64,000 bases of DNA from Methyloceanibacter stevinii (GCF_001723355.1 NZ_LPWE01000014.1:1-64000), one strand, 5' to 3'; shown: positions 27,495-37,281, counted from the stretch's first letter. Notes: a model not told the origin generated them from the letters alone. Numbers and translations are program-made.

Positions 27495-28935
27495 ACGCAG
27501 ACGCGACACGCCCGGCAATCGTTTGGTTCCGCAAGGAGCTGCGCCTCGCCGATCACCCCGCGCTGACCGCTGCCGTGCAGGCAGGCTTACCCGTCCTGCC
27601 ACTCTACATTCACGACGTCGAAACGCCTGGTGCTGTGCGCCCCGGCGGGGCATCGCGCTGGTGGCTGCATGAAAGTCTCAAAGCGCTGGATGCATCGCTG
27701 TCGGAGCTTGGAGGCGCGCTTGTCGTGCGGGCCGGACGGACACGCGGCGTCTTGACCGAGATCCTTCGCGAGACAAACGCCACCGCGATCCATGCCACGC
27801 AAAGCTATGAGCCGTTCGGCACGCGATGCGAGGCCGATGTCGATGCCCTGTGCCGCAAACATGGCGTCGAGTTTCACCTGCATCGCGGGCGGCTTCTCTT
27901 TGCGCCCGAGGACGTCGTCACCAAGGACGGCCGCCCCTACCGTGTGTTCACGCCGTTCTGGAAATCCTGTTTTGCCCAACCCGCGCCTCCTACCCCCGGC
28001 GCGACACCTAAACTGAACAGCTTCGCGGAAGCGCTGAGCCTGCCCCTGGCCGCGTTGAAACTCCAGCCGTCGCGACCCGATTGGGCCGGCGGCTTGCGGG
28101 CAACATGGACCCCCGGCGAGTTGGCCGCGCAGGAAGCGCTTACCGAATTCATCGACGTGCGGATCGCGCCTACGCCACGCAACGGGATGCCTTGCCCGGC
28201 ACGCCAACGTCGCTCCTTTCGCCATACCTGCATTTCGGCGAGATCAGCCCGGCGCAGGTCTGGCACGCGGTCTCCCACGCGATCGACGCGGAGGGCGGCG
28301 CCATCGAGAAGGGGGCGAACGCCTTCCTGCGCGAGATCGGCTGGCGCGAGTTCTCCTACCACCTCCTGCACAGCTTCCCGGACCTGCCCCATGAGCCCCT
28401 GCGGCCGGAATTCAAGGACTTCCCCTGGCGCGACGACAAGAAGACGCTGACTGCCTGGCAACGCGGCCAGACGGGCTACCCGGTTGTGGATGCGGCCATG
28501 CGCCAACTTTGGGAAACAGGTTGGATGCCGAACCGCGCGCGCATGGTCGTGGCGTCGTTCCTCGTGAAGCATCTACTCCTGCCCTGGCACGTCGGCGCGG
28601 CTTGGTTCTGGGACACGCTGGTGGACGCCGACCTCGCCAACAATTCGGCGAGCTGGCAGTGGGTGTCCGGCTGCGGCGCGGACGCGGCGCCCTATTTCCG
28701 CATCTTCAATCCGATCCTCCAGGGTCAGAAGTTCGATCCCGAAGGCGAGTATGTGCGGACCTGGGTTCCCGAACTAGCGGAACTCCCGGCGGACGAGATC
28801 CACGCGCCCTGGGACGTTCCGCCAACCGTCCTAGCGGCCGCGGGCGTGGTGCTGGGGAAGGACTATCCCGAGCCGATCGTCGATCACGCGGCCGCGCGGG
28901 CGCGCGCCCTCCGCGCCCTCGAAAGCATAAAATAG
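27491..28935 (+). CDS. phr: Deoxyribodipyrimidine photolyase, one apparent frameshift
   Basis: The N-terminal alpha/beta antenna domain opens IVWFRKELRLADHPALTAA. Near 28158 the frame breaks, and the other frame continues RAYATQRDALPGTP, LLSPYLHFGEISPAQ (FAD cavity), REIGWREFSYHLL, WQRGQTGYPVVDAAMRQL, GWMPNRARMVVASFLVK and SWQWVSGCGADAAPYFRIFN. Joined, it has about 480 residues, right for a class I CPD photolyase with FAD and an antenna cofactor. It repairs UV dimers using light. One lost base explains the break. It is coupled to the upstream macrodomain gene. Confidence 0.88.
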
Positions 28936-28938
28936 CGC

Positions 28939-30157
28939 TCACCAGGCCCGCGGCAGCGTATCCGTCTTGAGCTGATCCTTGAGCCGCACGATCCGGCCAT
29001 AGGCGTCCTCGATACGCTTCTCGCTCAGGCGCCCATCGCAGACGGCGTCCGAGAGCGCCCGGTGAATGCGCCGGCCGAACTCCGGGTCGTCACGCTTGAT
29101 GTTGGAGAACACCACGATATCGGTGCCGGCTTTGAGCGCCCGCACCGCGCTCTTCCGGCGTGAAGCGCTCGCGTATCGCGCCCATCTCCATGTCGTCGCT
29201 GACGATCACGCCGTCGAAGCCGAGCCCGTTGGGAGCCCGCAGCGCCTCCACCGCCTTGGCCGACAGCGATGCGGGCAATCCTTCCAGGTCGCTGAAACGC
29301 GGGTGATAGAGATGGCCCATCATGACCGCATCGAGCAGGCCTTGGAGCTCGAGGCGCCTATAGGGATCGAGTTCCTCGTCGCGCCAGGTTTGCGACACGT
29401 CCGGGAGCGTGCGGTGGCTGTCGACGGAACTCGACCCGTGCCCCGGGAAATGCTTCGCGACGGTTGCGACATTCGCCGCATGGTGCGCATTCACGAAGGC
29501 GGCGGCCATGGGCGAGACGATGTCGGCACTGTCACCGAAGCTGCGCCCCCGCGCGCCGATCACGGGATTGTCCGGGTTGGTGTTCACGTCGACCACGGGG
29601 CCGAGATTCATGTTGAAGCCGAGCCCGGCGAGCTCGACCGCCATTTGCCTGTAGATCTCCTCGGCCACGTCCTGCGCATCAAGACCGAGATTGCCGCCGA
29701 CCAGCTTGGCCGACGGGAACCACTCGAAGCCCTTCCTGGCCCGAAGGCGCTGGACCGCGCCCCCCTCCTGATCCACGGCGATGAAGGGCGGCAGATCGAA
29801 CCGGGTACCGCGCAGTGCATCGATCAGCGCCTTGAGCTGGGCCTTGTCGGCGATGTTTTTCGGGAACAGAACCACGCCGCCAATCGTTCCATCGCGCAAC
29901 TGCGCCGATACGGCCTCAACGCCAAGGTCCCCCGTTTGCCGTCCGGGAAAGCCCATCATGATGGTTTGACCGATCATCATGCTGAGCCGTTCCGATGCGC
30001 AATCGTCCACGGCGACCGCATGCGGAGAGCCGGTTTCGCCGGTCGCATAGTGTCGGTCCGCCGCGGCAACGCGGGGGGCAAGAATGCAGACCGAGAGCAA
30101 AGCCACCGCGAGAAGCGCGGGCGCCATGTTAGGGATAAGGCAGGATCGCATTGGCAT
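28939..30157 (-). CDS. Secreted beta-N-acetylhexosaminidase-like GH3 (NagZ family), one apparent frameshift
   Basis: ATG 30157 gives a signal peptide (hydrophobic core APALLAVALLSVCILAP). The GH3 barrel shows AVDQEGGAVQRLR, then GFNMNLGPVVDVNTNPDNPV, the NagZ acid/base loop KHFPGHGSSSVDSH, and the nucleophile Asp in VIVSDDMEMGAI. Near 29148 the frame breaks after RFTPEE; the other frame continues VRALKAGTDIVVFSNI to the stop at 28939, consistent with loss of two bases from a GAGAG run. NagZ recycles peptidoglycan in the cytoplasm, so an exported copy probably acts on periplasmic or external aminosugar glycans. Confidence 0.83.
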
Positions 30158-30260
30158 CGGAGCCGAATTTAAGGGCGAATCTTGCAAGGAATTTGAATAG
30201 GGTGCCGCGCGAACCAAGAGCGCGGGCACGCCGCTTCACCCCGCCGGCGAGAATACAACC

Positions 30261-30863
30261 ATGTGGATGAGTAGAATGAACTACAAATCGATCGGGTCGC
30301 TCGCGGCCATCTGCGCTCTCCTCCTGACGATTGCCAGCAGCGCGAGCGCCCAGACCGAAACACCGGACGAGACTGCGGCGGAGACGGACGTAGGCGCAGG
30401 CGAAGAGACCGGTGCGGAAGCGGCCCCCGAAGCCACTCCCATTTCCGACGAGGACTTCGCTAAGAGCCTGGTCGGCAAGACCTACACGGGCAGTTTCGAA
30501 CTCGACGGCTGGACCAATGTTGGCGGCGGCCTCGTTCTGCCACCCTTTTACGTACAGCACTACAGCCGCGAGGACGGCACGGTTCTGGTGCTGACGGCCA
30601 AATCGGCTGAGGAGGACGGCTCATCCTCGGATTTCGAGATCACCGATGCGCTGACCACCGACAAGCCGCATAAGGGGTATACCTTCTCCACGGCCTGCAT
30701 GAAGGGCGAGGACTTCACGCTGCGCTATATGGGCGAGGCCAGCGGCAAGGATGGGGCGGAATGGTGGACCAATCTTCGCAAGGCTTGGGAAATCGATGTG
30801 GAGACCGGCAAGATCTCATCCGTCAATGCGAGAGGCGTGAAATGCACCAACCCCAATTGGTAG
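30261..30863 (+). CDS. Exported hypothetical protein with acidic linker
   Basis: I do not recognise a family. Hydrophobic residues about 8-27 followed by SASAQ look like a signal peptide, with starts possible at 30261 or 30276. Residues about 30-62 form a Glu/Ala/Thr-rich acidic linker. The folded part (about 65-200) contains tryptophans, a Cys pair (ACMKGED and GVKCTNPNW) that could form a disulfide, and aromatic strands such as YVQHYSRED. A periplasmic binding or enzyme-inhibitor role is possible but unsupported. It is divergent from the NagZ-like gene. Confidence 0.7.
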   Translation: MWMSRMNYKSIGSLAAICALLLTIASSASAQTETPDETAAETDVGAGEETGAEAAPEATPISDEDFAKSLVGKTYTGSFELDGWTNVGGGLVLPPFYVQHYSREDGTVLVLTAKSAEEDGSSSDFEITDALTTDKPHKGYTFSTACMKGEDFTLRYMGEASGKDGAEWWTNLRKAWEIDVETGKISSVNARGVKCTNPNW

Positions 30864-30928
30864 CGGACTCTCCGTTTTCAGCCCCGCCAACGGCCGTTAG
30901 CAAATCCGACGCATGACCGAATTGTTTC

Positions 30929-31423
30929 ATGACTGAACTGCTCTTTGTACTGACATTGGGCGCCGCCTTGTGCACGGCGCTGCTCGCCGGAACCTTCTTC
31001 GCCTTCTCCATGTTTTTCATGCGGGCGCTGGGCGGCCTTGCGGCGGAGCGGGGGATCGTCGCCATGCAGGCGACCGTTCTCGCCATCAAGAAGCCGATCT
31101 TCCTGGTCCTCTTCTTTGGAACGGCCCTGCTGTGCCTTGTGCTCGGCGTCACGACGATCTTGGCTTGGCGTGAGGTCTACGCACATTACGCCTTCGCGGG
31201 CGCGGCCTTGTTTCTTGTCGGCGGTTTCGGCGTCACCATGCTGCGCAGCGTGCCGCTGAACAATGCGCTGCTCGCCTGGTCGCCGGACAACAAAGACGTC
31301 ATCGAGCGGTGGCGCCGCTACCGCCTGAACTGGGTGCGCTGGAACCATGTGCGCGCTATCTCGACGCTCCTGGCGTGCGCCTGTTTAGTCCTGGCGCTGG
31401 CCGGCATGGGACTGCCGTTCTGA
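30929..31423 (+). CDS. DUF1772 family membrane protein
   Basis: A 164-residue membrane protein with four hydrophobic segments (about 5-30, 55-78, 85-108 and 142-162). The N-terminal GTFFAFSMFFMRAL and the RSVPLNNALLAW stretch followed by NWVRWNHVRAISTLLA match DUF1772, the anthrone-oxygenase-like superfamily. Its function in bacteria is not known. The gene is downstream of the exported hypothetical gene on the same strand, and it converges on the plsC-cdsA operon with a gap of 10 bases. Confidence 0.85.
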   Translation: MTELLFVLTLGAALCTALLAGTFFAFSMFFMRALGGLAAERGIVAMQATVLAIKKPIFLVLFFGTALLCLVLGVTTILAWREVYAHYAFAGAALFLVGGFGVTMLRSVPLNNALLAWSPDNKDVIERWRRYRLNWVRWNHVRAISTLLACACLVLALAGMGLPF

Positions 31424-31433
31424 GCGCACTGGA

Positions 31434-32099
31434 CTAGTCCCAGTCCGGCACCGTTTCTGCTGCCGCGAGCGCGGCCATGCGCGCTTCATAAGCCGTCATA
31501 AACTCCCGCCGGGATTGAGCACCGTCGAATTCCCCGCCGAACAGCGCCTCGCCCACGCTGACGGTGCAGTTGAACGGCACCAGCAAGGACGACCCGCGCG
31601 GCAGCGCCTTGCCGAAGCCATGCATGTAGACGGGCACGACGGGAACGCCGGGACGCGATACGGCCAACTGGCCGACGCCGGTCTTGAACCGGCCCAGCGC
31701 CTCCGGTTCGCCGCGCGAGCCCTCCGGGAACAGGATCAGGATCTCGCCGCGATCAAACGCCTCCTCGAGCGCGGCAAGCGGGTCGGCGCCCTTGCGGACT
31801 TTCGCACGCTCGAGCGGAATGATCCCGACGACGTCCCGCGCGAACCAGCTGCGCACCTTGCCGGACAGAAAATAGTCCGCCGCCGCGACGGGACGCAGCT
31901 TCGGCAGGAGCGACAACGGCATCAGCGACATCAAAGCCAGCGTATCCAGATGGGAGTTGTGATTGGCCGCGATGATTGCCGGCCCTTTCGTCGGGAGCCG
32001 CTCGCGATGGCGGACGGTAAGGCCGAGCCCCAGCAGGATCGCGCCGCGCACCACGACGCCGAAAAACAGAAACCGCAGGATCCTCGTCATGACTGTCAT
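31434..32099 (-). CDS. PlsC-family acyltransferase, second copy
   Basis: A 221-residue acyltransferase. One N-terminal membrane segment (about 8-30), the canonical HX4D motif in NHNSHLDTLALM (about 46-57), and ILFPEGSRGE (about 124-133). It probably acylates lysophosphatidic acid. Its order behind cdsA-like and CDP-alcohol transferase genes resembles the E. coli ynb cluster and suggests a dedicated phospholipid branch rather than general lipid synthesis, for which another plsC exists at 2.9-3.7 kb. It starts 11 bases after the cdsA-like stop, so it is co-transcribed. Confidence 0.88.
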   Translation of the reverse strand: MTVMTRILRFLFFGVVVRGAILLGLGLTVRHRERLPTKGPAIIAANHNSHLDTLALMSLMPLSLLPKLRPVAAADYFLSGKVRSWFARDVVGIIPLERAKVRKGADPLAALEEAFDRGEILILFPEGSRGEPEALGRFKTGVGQLAVSRPGVPVVPVYMHGFGKALPRGSSLLVPFNCTVSVGEALFGGEFDGAQSRREFMTAYEARMAALAAAETVPDWD

Positions 32100-32110
32100 C
32101 GCGGCTCGGA

Positions 32111-33067
32111 CTACGGCGTGAAGAAATAGCGGAAGAAATGGAAGAAGGCGGGCGCGGCATAGGTCAGGCTATCGACCCGGTCGAGAATGCCGCCATGGCC
32201 GGGGATCAGCCCGCCGGCGTCCTTCACACCCAGATCGCGTTTGACCGCCGAAATATTGATATCGCCGAGAAATCCAGCAACGCCGATGACGCCACCGGCG
32301 AGCGCCGACCATGCGTGATCCATGGGCGTCAGATACGGCCCCACGAACGTTGCGACGGCGACGGTGGTTAGCACACCGCCGATCAACCCTTCCCAGGTCT
32401 TCTTCGGGCTCACATGGGGCGTCACCTTGTGCCGCCCGAAAAGCTTGCCCCAGACATACTGGGCCACGTCGTTGAACTGCGCCAAGACCACGACGAAGAA
32501 CAAGAGCCCGACGCCGCCCGCGACCGGATTGTGCACCTCACCCGAGACCAACAGCATGGCCAGGTGACTGAGGCAGAAGACCGTGAGCATGAGCCCCCAG
32601 GACAGGGTCCCCACCGCCCGCAGGAAATTCTGCGTCTCGCCGCGCAGCGCCATGAGCGCTGGAAACAGCAGAAACATCCACACCGGCACGAACACGAGGA
32701 ACATGTTGTACCAATCGATGCCAGCCCAAAGATATTGGATCGGCACGGCGAGATAGGCGAACAGCAGCAGCCCGCGATCGATCCGTCGCGTTGGGATGAG
32801 CGACAGATATTCCTTCAAAGCGAGATAGGAGATGATCGCGAGGAACACGATCGCGACGATCTGGTTCGCGGCGATCGCGAAGGTGAAGGCCCCGATCATC
32901 CACCACCACGAGGCCGTGCGGTCGATCAGCTCCCGGTAGTCGCCCGAACCGCGCGCAGAGAGCACGAGCACGATTCCCGTCGCAACCACCAACACCGCCC
33001 AAACCGCAAGAGTCGCCACAACCACATGCTGCGGCAAATCGAAGGTAGTGCCGAGCCACTGAATCAT
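32111..33067 (-). CDS. Phosphatidate cytidylyltransferase (CdsA family)
   Basis: A 318-residue membrane protein with about eight hydrophobic segments. The C-terminal CdsA signature is present: VSPKKTWEGLIGGV, then SAVKRDLGVKDAGGLIPGHG followed by GILDRVDSL. It makes CDP-diacylglycerol from CTP and phosphatidic acid at the inner membrane. ATG 33067 overlaps the stop of the CDP-alcohol transferase gene by four bases. With that gene and the downstream acyltransferase it covers three consecutive phospholipid steps. It is likely a paralogue of the housekeeping cdsA. Confidence 0.9.
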   Translation of the reverse strand: MIQWLGTTFDLPQHVVVATLAVWAVLVVATGIVLVLSARGSGDYRELIDRTASWWWMIGAFTFAIAANQIVAIVFLAIISYLALKEYLSLIPTRRIDRGLLLFAYLAVPIQYLWAGIDWYNMFLVFVPVWMFLLFPALMALRGETQNFLRAVGTLSWGLMLTVFCLSHLAMLLVSGEVHNPVAGGVGLLFFVVVLAQFNDVAQYVWGKLFGRHKVTPHVSPKKTWEGLIGGVLTTVAVATFVGPYLTPMDHAWSALAGGVIGVAGFLGDINISAVKRDLGVKDAGGLIPGHGGILDRVDSLTYAAPAFFHFFRYFFTP

Positions 33068-33672
33068 TGCGCGGCCTCCGCGAGGGCCCGGCGCGCGCGA
33101 TTCCACACGGTGAGAATAGCGAGCGCCAACATCGCGGCGAGAACGAGCGTCGTCCACAGGCCGGGCGTCAGGCCGATCCCCAGCAACACCGCCAGCGCAC
33201 CGAAAGCGAAGGCCCGGTCGCTCTTGCCGAACGGCCCGTCGTAGCGCCGCGAGGCCCCGATCATAGGCCCCAAGACGCCGACCATCTCCGCGATGACGCT
33301 CACAATGACCACAAGCACCACGAGGGGCGCGTTCACCCCGGCGATCAAGGCGAAAGGCAGATACAGGGCCGCGTCCGACACCACGTCTGAGAGTTCGTTG
33401 AATAGAGCGCCCACAGGGGTCTTCTGGCCGTGCTCCTTCGCCATGATCCCGTCGATCGCGTTGAGCGCCATGCGGACGAACAAGGTGATCGGCAGCAGAA
33501 GAAGCGGCCAGCGCGCGTCGGGCCACAGTGCAATCGCCGCGCCTTGGGCCACACTGAGGATAAGCGCGGCAAGCGTCACGCCGTTGGCGGTCGCTCCGAT
33601 ATGCACGAGACGGCCGGCGATCGGCCGGAGCAGTGCCTGAAATCTCGGCTTCAGATCGTAGATCGTGGCCAA
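33064..33672 (-). CDS. CDP-alcohol phosphatidyltransferase-like protein with degenerate motif
   Basis: A 202-residue membrane protein with about five hydrophobic segments and the CDP-alcohol transferase motif near 70-101. The consensus DxxDGxxAR(x8)GxxxDxxxD appears as NAIDGIMAK...G...NELSDVVSD: the first Asp is Asn, Arg is Lys, and the third Asp is Asn. The other Asp residues and glycines are kept. The change could alter metal binding or substrate. It would otherwise transfer a phosphatidyl group from CDP-diacylglycerol to an alcohol. First gene of a three-gene operon with cdsA and plsC paralogues. Confidence 0.85.
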   Translation of the reverse strand: MATIYDLKPRFQALLRPIAGRLVHIGATANGVTLAALILSVAQGAAIALWPDARWPLLLLPITLFVRMALNAIDGIMAKEHGQKTPVGALFNELSDVVSDAALYLPFALIAGVNAPLVVLVVIVSVIAEMVGVLGPMIGASRRYDGPFGKSDRAFAFGALAVLLGIGLTPGLWTTLVLAAMLALAILTVWNRARRALAEAAQ

Positions 33673-33696
33673 TTCGGTCGAACGCCTCCCGCGCTA

Positions 33697-35268
33697 TCAG
33701 CGAATCCAGTCGATGGCAGTATAGATCAGCGCGGCGATGCTCGCGGCGCATGGCACCGTGACGGCCCATGTCGCTACGATCCCGATGACGTGCGAGCGGC
33801 GCACAAGCTTGCGCCGGCGCATCTCGTCCGGCGTCGCAGGCAGAGCGGACGCCGAGCGGCGTCCCTTTTTCGTGAGGATGTAATAGCGCCGGCGGCGGCT
33901 ATAGCGCGCCGCGTATTCCCGGAAGAATCCGATGCCGAACACGGCGCCGACGACGGTCTGCGTCGTCGAAACAGGCATCCCGAGTTCGGAGGCGACAAGG
34001 ACCGTGAGAGCGGCTGCGAGCGCCACGCAAAAAGCCCGCATCGGGTTCATTCGTGTGATTTGCTCGCCCACCACTCGGACGATTCTCGGCCCGAACAGGA
34101 ACAGGCCGAGACTGATGCCGACCGCACCGATAAGCATGACCCAGAGCGGAACCCCAGCGAGGCCCAAGAGTTCCGGCCGGCCGGCGTTCTCCAGCACGGC
34201 GGCGAGCGGCGCCACGGCATTTGCCACATCGTTCGAGCCATGCGCGAAGGAGAGGAGACAGGCCGCGAAGATAAGCGGTGGACGGAACATCTGCCGGACG
34301 TTCTGATTGCGGTTCTCCATACCCTCGGACTGTGCATACACCCAGGGCCCCGCGAGCAGATAGACAAGCCCGAAAACCGGCACACTCACAAACAGGACCA
34401 CGTGGTGCCCCAAGCCCCAGACGTCACCGAAGACGTTTAGCGAGATGAAGGCAAAAAACACCGCCGCCATGAGCGCGACGAGAACGGGCACCCATCGGCG
34501 TACCGCCGCGATCTTGTCGGGCTTGTAGATCATGTTGATCTCGATGAAGGCGACGAGACAGGCCGCGATGACGGCGCCCGCAAGCGGCGACAGCATCCAA
34601 GCGGCAAAAACCTCAGCCACCACCCGCCAGTCGATCGCGGTCGATCCGAGCCCGATAAGCCCCGCACCGAGAACACCGCCGACGATCGCGTGGGTCGTCG
34701 AGATGGGCGCGCCCACATAGGTGGCGAGGTGAACCCACAAGGCCGCGGCCAGCATGGCCGACATCATGACCCAGACGAAGACGTCCGTGTTCGGCAGAAG
34801 TGCCGGATCGATCAAACCTTCAGATATCGTCTCGACCACGTCGCCGCCGGCAATCAGCGCGCCGGCGCATTCGAAGATGGCCGCAAGCGCGAGCGCCCCC
34901 GTCATGGTGAGTGCGCGGGCGCCCACCGCGGGGCCGACATTGTTCGCAACGTCGTTGGCGCCGATCGTCAGCGCCAGATAGCCGCCGATCACGGCGGCGA
35001 GAACCAGCACCAGTCCCGTTTGACCGGTCACGGCGTGACTGTCCGCGAGGAGACCGGCCGCCAGCAGGAAGGCGAAAGTCGCAGCGAGAGCGATGTAGTT
35101 GCGGGAGGCCGCGCGCGTCGCCTCCTCGAGCCGCTCGATCTTGCGAAGGTCTTTGTCCAGCGGCGTGCCGGGCTCAAGCGCGCGGCGACGGAACGAGGCG
35201 GCGCCAACGCGCAACCGGACGACCCGGTCCGCACGTTTTCTCTTAGCGCCGTTTCCCTTTTCCGCCAT
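33697..35268 (-). CDS. Inorganic phosphate transporter, Pit family
   Basis: A 523-residue transporter with a polar, basic N-terminal extension (1-55) and about ten to twelve membrane segments. The two Pit repeats are clear: TIGANDVANNVGPAVGARAL near 100 and FAHGSNDVANAVAPLA near 345. It moves metal-phosphate with protons at low affinity into the cytoplasm. A central soluble loop separates the halves. The strongly basic tail region SRRRRYYILTKKGRRS is an unusual cytoplasmic insert. The CDP-alcohol transferase gene follows at 24 bases on the same strand. Confidence 0.9.
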   Translation of the reverse strand: MAEKGNGAKRKRADRVVRLRVGAASFRRRALEPGTPLDKDLRKIERLEEATRAASRNYIALAATFAFLLAAGLLADSHAVTGQTGLVLVLAAVIGGYLALTIGANDVANNVGPAVGARALTMTGALALAAIFECAGALIAGGDVVETISEGLIDPALLPNTDVFVWVMMSAMLAAALWVHLATYVGAPISTTHAIVGGVLGAGLIGLGSTAIDWRVVAEVFAAWMLSPLAGAVIAACLVAFIEINMIYKPDKIAAVRRWVPVLVALMAAVFFAFISLNVFGDVWGLGHHVVLFVSVPVFGLVYLLAGPWVYAQSEGMENRNQNVRQMFRPPLIFAACLLSFAHGSNDVANAVAPLAAVLENAGRPELLGLAGVPLWVMLIGAVGISLGLFLFGPRIVRVVGEQITRMNPMRAFCVALAAALTVLVASELGMPVSTTQTVVGAVFGIGFFREYAARYSRRRRYYILTKKGRRSASALPATPDEMRRRKLVRRSHVIGIVATWAVTVPCAASIAALIYTAIDWIR

Positions 35269-35372
35269 GCACCCCTACCCCCGGCTTGGCCAATCCATCC
35301 ATCTGGGCATTCGAGCACACGGACTCAATGGCCTCGCGGCGCGCCGCGAGGCGAAATCCCCTGCCGTTTCGG

Positions 35373-35798
35373 TTACCTACGCGGCCTTGAGATGGAAAAC
35401 GCTGCGCAACAATGACGCCAGTTCGCGTCCGCGACAAGTGATGCCGCTTCATCTGGCGAGGCCCAACGAACCTTACGGGAATTCTTCTCCTGCCAGTCTG
35501 CCTCGTGCGTCTTGACGCTCAGCCGGTATACGTCGACGACGCATTTCGCCCAGGAATAGAAATGCAGCCGCTTGGTGTAGGTGTACGAACCGATCGGCGT
35601 CTTATCGATCTTGCCGGTGACACCCGCCTCCTCGGCAGCTTCGGTGGCGGCCAGTTCACTGTCGGGCACGCCCTGCTTCGGCCATCCTCGTGGAATGGTC
35701 CAACGGCCGCGGCCACGCGTGGTGATGAGAAGCACCCGCGGACCATCCGGGGTCTCCACAACAGGCAACGCCGCGATTTGTTTCAATGGCTCGCTCAT
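35373..35798 (-). CDS. Nudix hydrolase
   Basis: A 141-residue Nudix protein of the diphosphoinositol-polyphosphate/diadenosine type. The Nudix box runs GWPKQGVPDSELAATEAAEE then AGV; the usual Arg of REUxEE is Thr here (ATEAAEEAGV), though the catalytic glutamates are present. RWTIPRGWPKQG is typical of this subgroup. It would hydrolyse a nucleoside or inositol diphosphate; the substrate is unknown. The ATG overlaps the stop of the TesA-like gene by four bases, so the two are coupled. Confidence 0.88.
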   Translation of the reverse strand: MSEPLKQIAALPVVETPDGPRVLLITTRGRGRWTIPRGWPKQGVPDSELAATEAAEEAGVTGKIDKTPIGSYTYTKRLHFYSWAKCVVDVYRLSVKTHEADWQEKNSRKVRWASPDEAASLVADANWRHCCAAFSISRPRR

Positions 35799-36466
35799 CC
35801 GTCCTCGTCTACTTGGGACGCAACCAACAACGCCTCGACCTGGGGCAAGATCTTGTCAACGATGACGGTGACACCCTTTCCGTTCGGGTGAATTCCGTCC
35901 TTCTGCATCAAGTCCGCGTTGAGCGCGGCCCCTTCGAGAAAGAAGGGATACAGGGGTACATTATACCGCTCGGCCAGGGTCGGATAAATCGCACCAAAGG
36001 CGGTTACGTACTCTTTCCCCAGATTCCGCGGCGCTTCCATACCTGCCAACAAAACAGGCAACTTCTTTTCCTGAAGCTTCTCTAGGATCTCCGCCAGCGC
36101 CGCCTTGGTGGCATCGGGTGGTAGCCCCTGGAGGGCATCGTTGCCGCCCAGCTCGACAATGACGGCGTCCGTATCGTCGTCCAGAGCCCAGTCGAGCCGC
36201 CGCAGCGCCTGTGTCGTGTCACCGGACACGCCAGCATTCACCACGCGAACATTGTGGCTGCGCTTTCGCAACGCTGTTTCGAGTTGCGATGGGAACGCTT
36301 GATCGTTCGGAAGGCCGTAGCCCGACGTCAGGCTGTCTCCGAAAGCCACGATCACGGTCTCGTCTTGATCCGCCTGCACGTTGGCGGCAAGGCAAACCAT
36401 GCCGATCCACCCCGCCGCGAGGAACGCAGCGAGAGGGCGAAAACGAACTTTTGCGCGTTTCATCAT
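35795..36466 (-). CDS. tesA: SGNH/GDSL arylesterase, TesA-like
   Basis: A 223-residue periplasmic esterase. Signal peptide about 1-32 (LAAFLAAGWIGMVCLAANV). SGNH blocks are all visible: AFGDSLTSGYGL (Ser 45), NAGVSGDTT (Gly), ELGGNDALQG (Asn), and KDGIHPNGKG (Asp and His). It resembles E. coli TesA, a thioesterase/lysophospholipase/arylesterase. Divergence from ybbA-ybbP copies the E. coli arrangement and supports the name. ATG could be 36466 or the next codon. Confidence 0.9.
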   Translation of the reverse strand: MMKRAKVRFRPLAAFLAAGWIGMVCLAANVQADQDETVIVAFGDSLTSGYGLPNDQAFPSQLETALRKRSHNVRVVNAGVSGDTTQALRRLDWALDDDTDAVIVELGGNDALQGLPPDATKAALAEILEKLQEKKLPVLLAGMEAPRNLGKEYVTAFGAIYPTLAERYNVPLYPFFLEGAALNADLMQKDGIHPNGKGVTVIVDKILPQVEALLVASQVDEDG

Positions 36467-36567
36467 TTCGACCTGTTTGGCCCTACTCTATGCCGCTACG
36501 GTACGGGCTCGCATTATCGCGCCCGCATTCTCTCAGACGCAATGACACCCCGAGACCCTTTCCGACC

Positions 36568-37281
36568 ATGGACCAGACCCTGAGACAGCCCCACGCGATA
36601 GAGCTTGAAGACGTTCATGTCACGCTTCCATCGCGCGCGGGCGCCGTGGCGATCCTGCGCGGCATCGATCTAGATGTCTCGTTGGGCGAGGCTGTGGCGG
36701 TCATCGGCCCGAGCGGCTCGGGCAAGTCCACGCTCCTGATGGTCACGGCCGGCCTCGAACGAGCCACATCCGGACGCGTGACCGTGGCCGGCACGGACCT
36801 CGGCACGCTCGACGAAGATGGATTGGCCCGCCTGCGCGCCAATAAGATCGGGATCGTGTTTCAGTCCTTCCATCTCGTGCCCACGATGACCGCGATCGAG
36901 AATGTTGCGCTCCCCATGGAGTTCCTCGGTAAGGACGATGCGATGGATGCCGCCCGCGAGGCGCTCGAAGAAGTCGGGCTCTCCCATCGGACAACGCATT
37001 TCCCGGGTCAACTATCCGGCGGCGAGCAGCAGCGGGTTGCCATCGCGCGGGCGCTGTCCACGCGGCCGACCCTCATCCTCGCCGACGAACCCACCGGCAA
37101 TCTGGACCTTGCGACCGGCGCCTCGATGGATCTGCTCTTCACGCTGAAAGAGCGGACGGGCGCCACGCTGCTGCTCATCACCCACGACCGCGAGCTCGCC
37201 ACGCGCTGCGACCGCATCGTGAGCGTGGCCGATGGACGGATCGTGGACGACGGCGCGTCCGTGAGCGCAAGCGTATCGTGA
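36568..37281 (+). CDS. ybbA: ABC transporter ATP-binding protein, YbbA-like
   Basis: A 237-residue ABC ATPase of the LolD/MacB family. Walker A IGPSGSGKSTLL (about 47-58), VFQSFHLVPTMTA, signature LSGGEQQRVAIARA, Walker B LILADEPTGNLD. ATG 36568 (MDQTLRQPHAIEL) gives normal family length. It powers the FtsX-like permease encoded next, with which it overlaps (GTGA). In E. coli ybbA-ybbP also sit divergent from tesA. The exported or extracted substrate is unknown; the type-VII exporter family handles lipoproteins, peptides or lipids. Confidence 0.9.
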   Translation: MDQTLRQPHAIELEDVHVTLPSRAGAVAILRGIDLDVSLGEAVAVIGPSGSGKSTLLMVTAGLERATSGRVTVAGTDLGTLDEDGLARLRANKIGIVFQSFHLVPTMTAIENVALPMEFLGKDDAMDAAREALEEVGLSHRTTHFPGQLSGGEQQRVAIARALSTRPTLILADEPTGNLDLATGASMDLLFTLKERTGATLLLITHDRELATRCDRIVSVADGRIVDDGASVSASVS

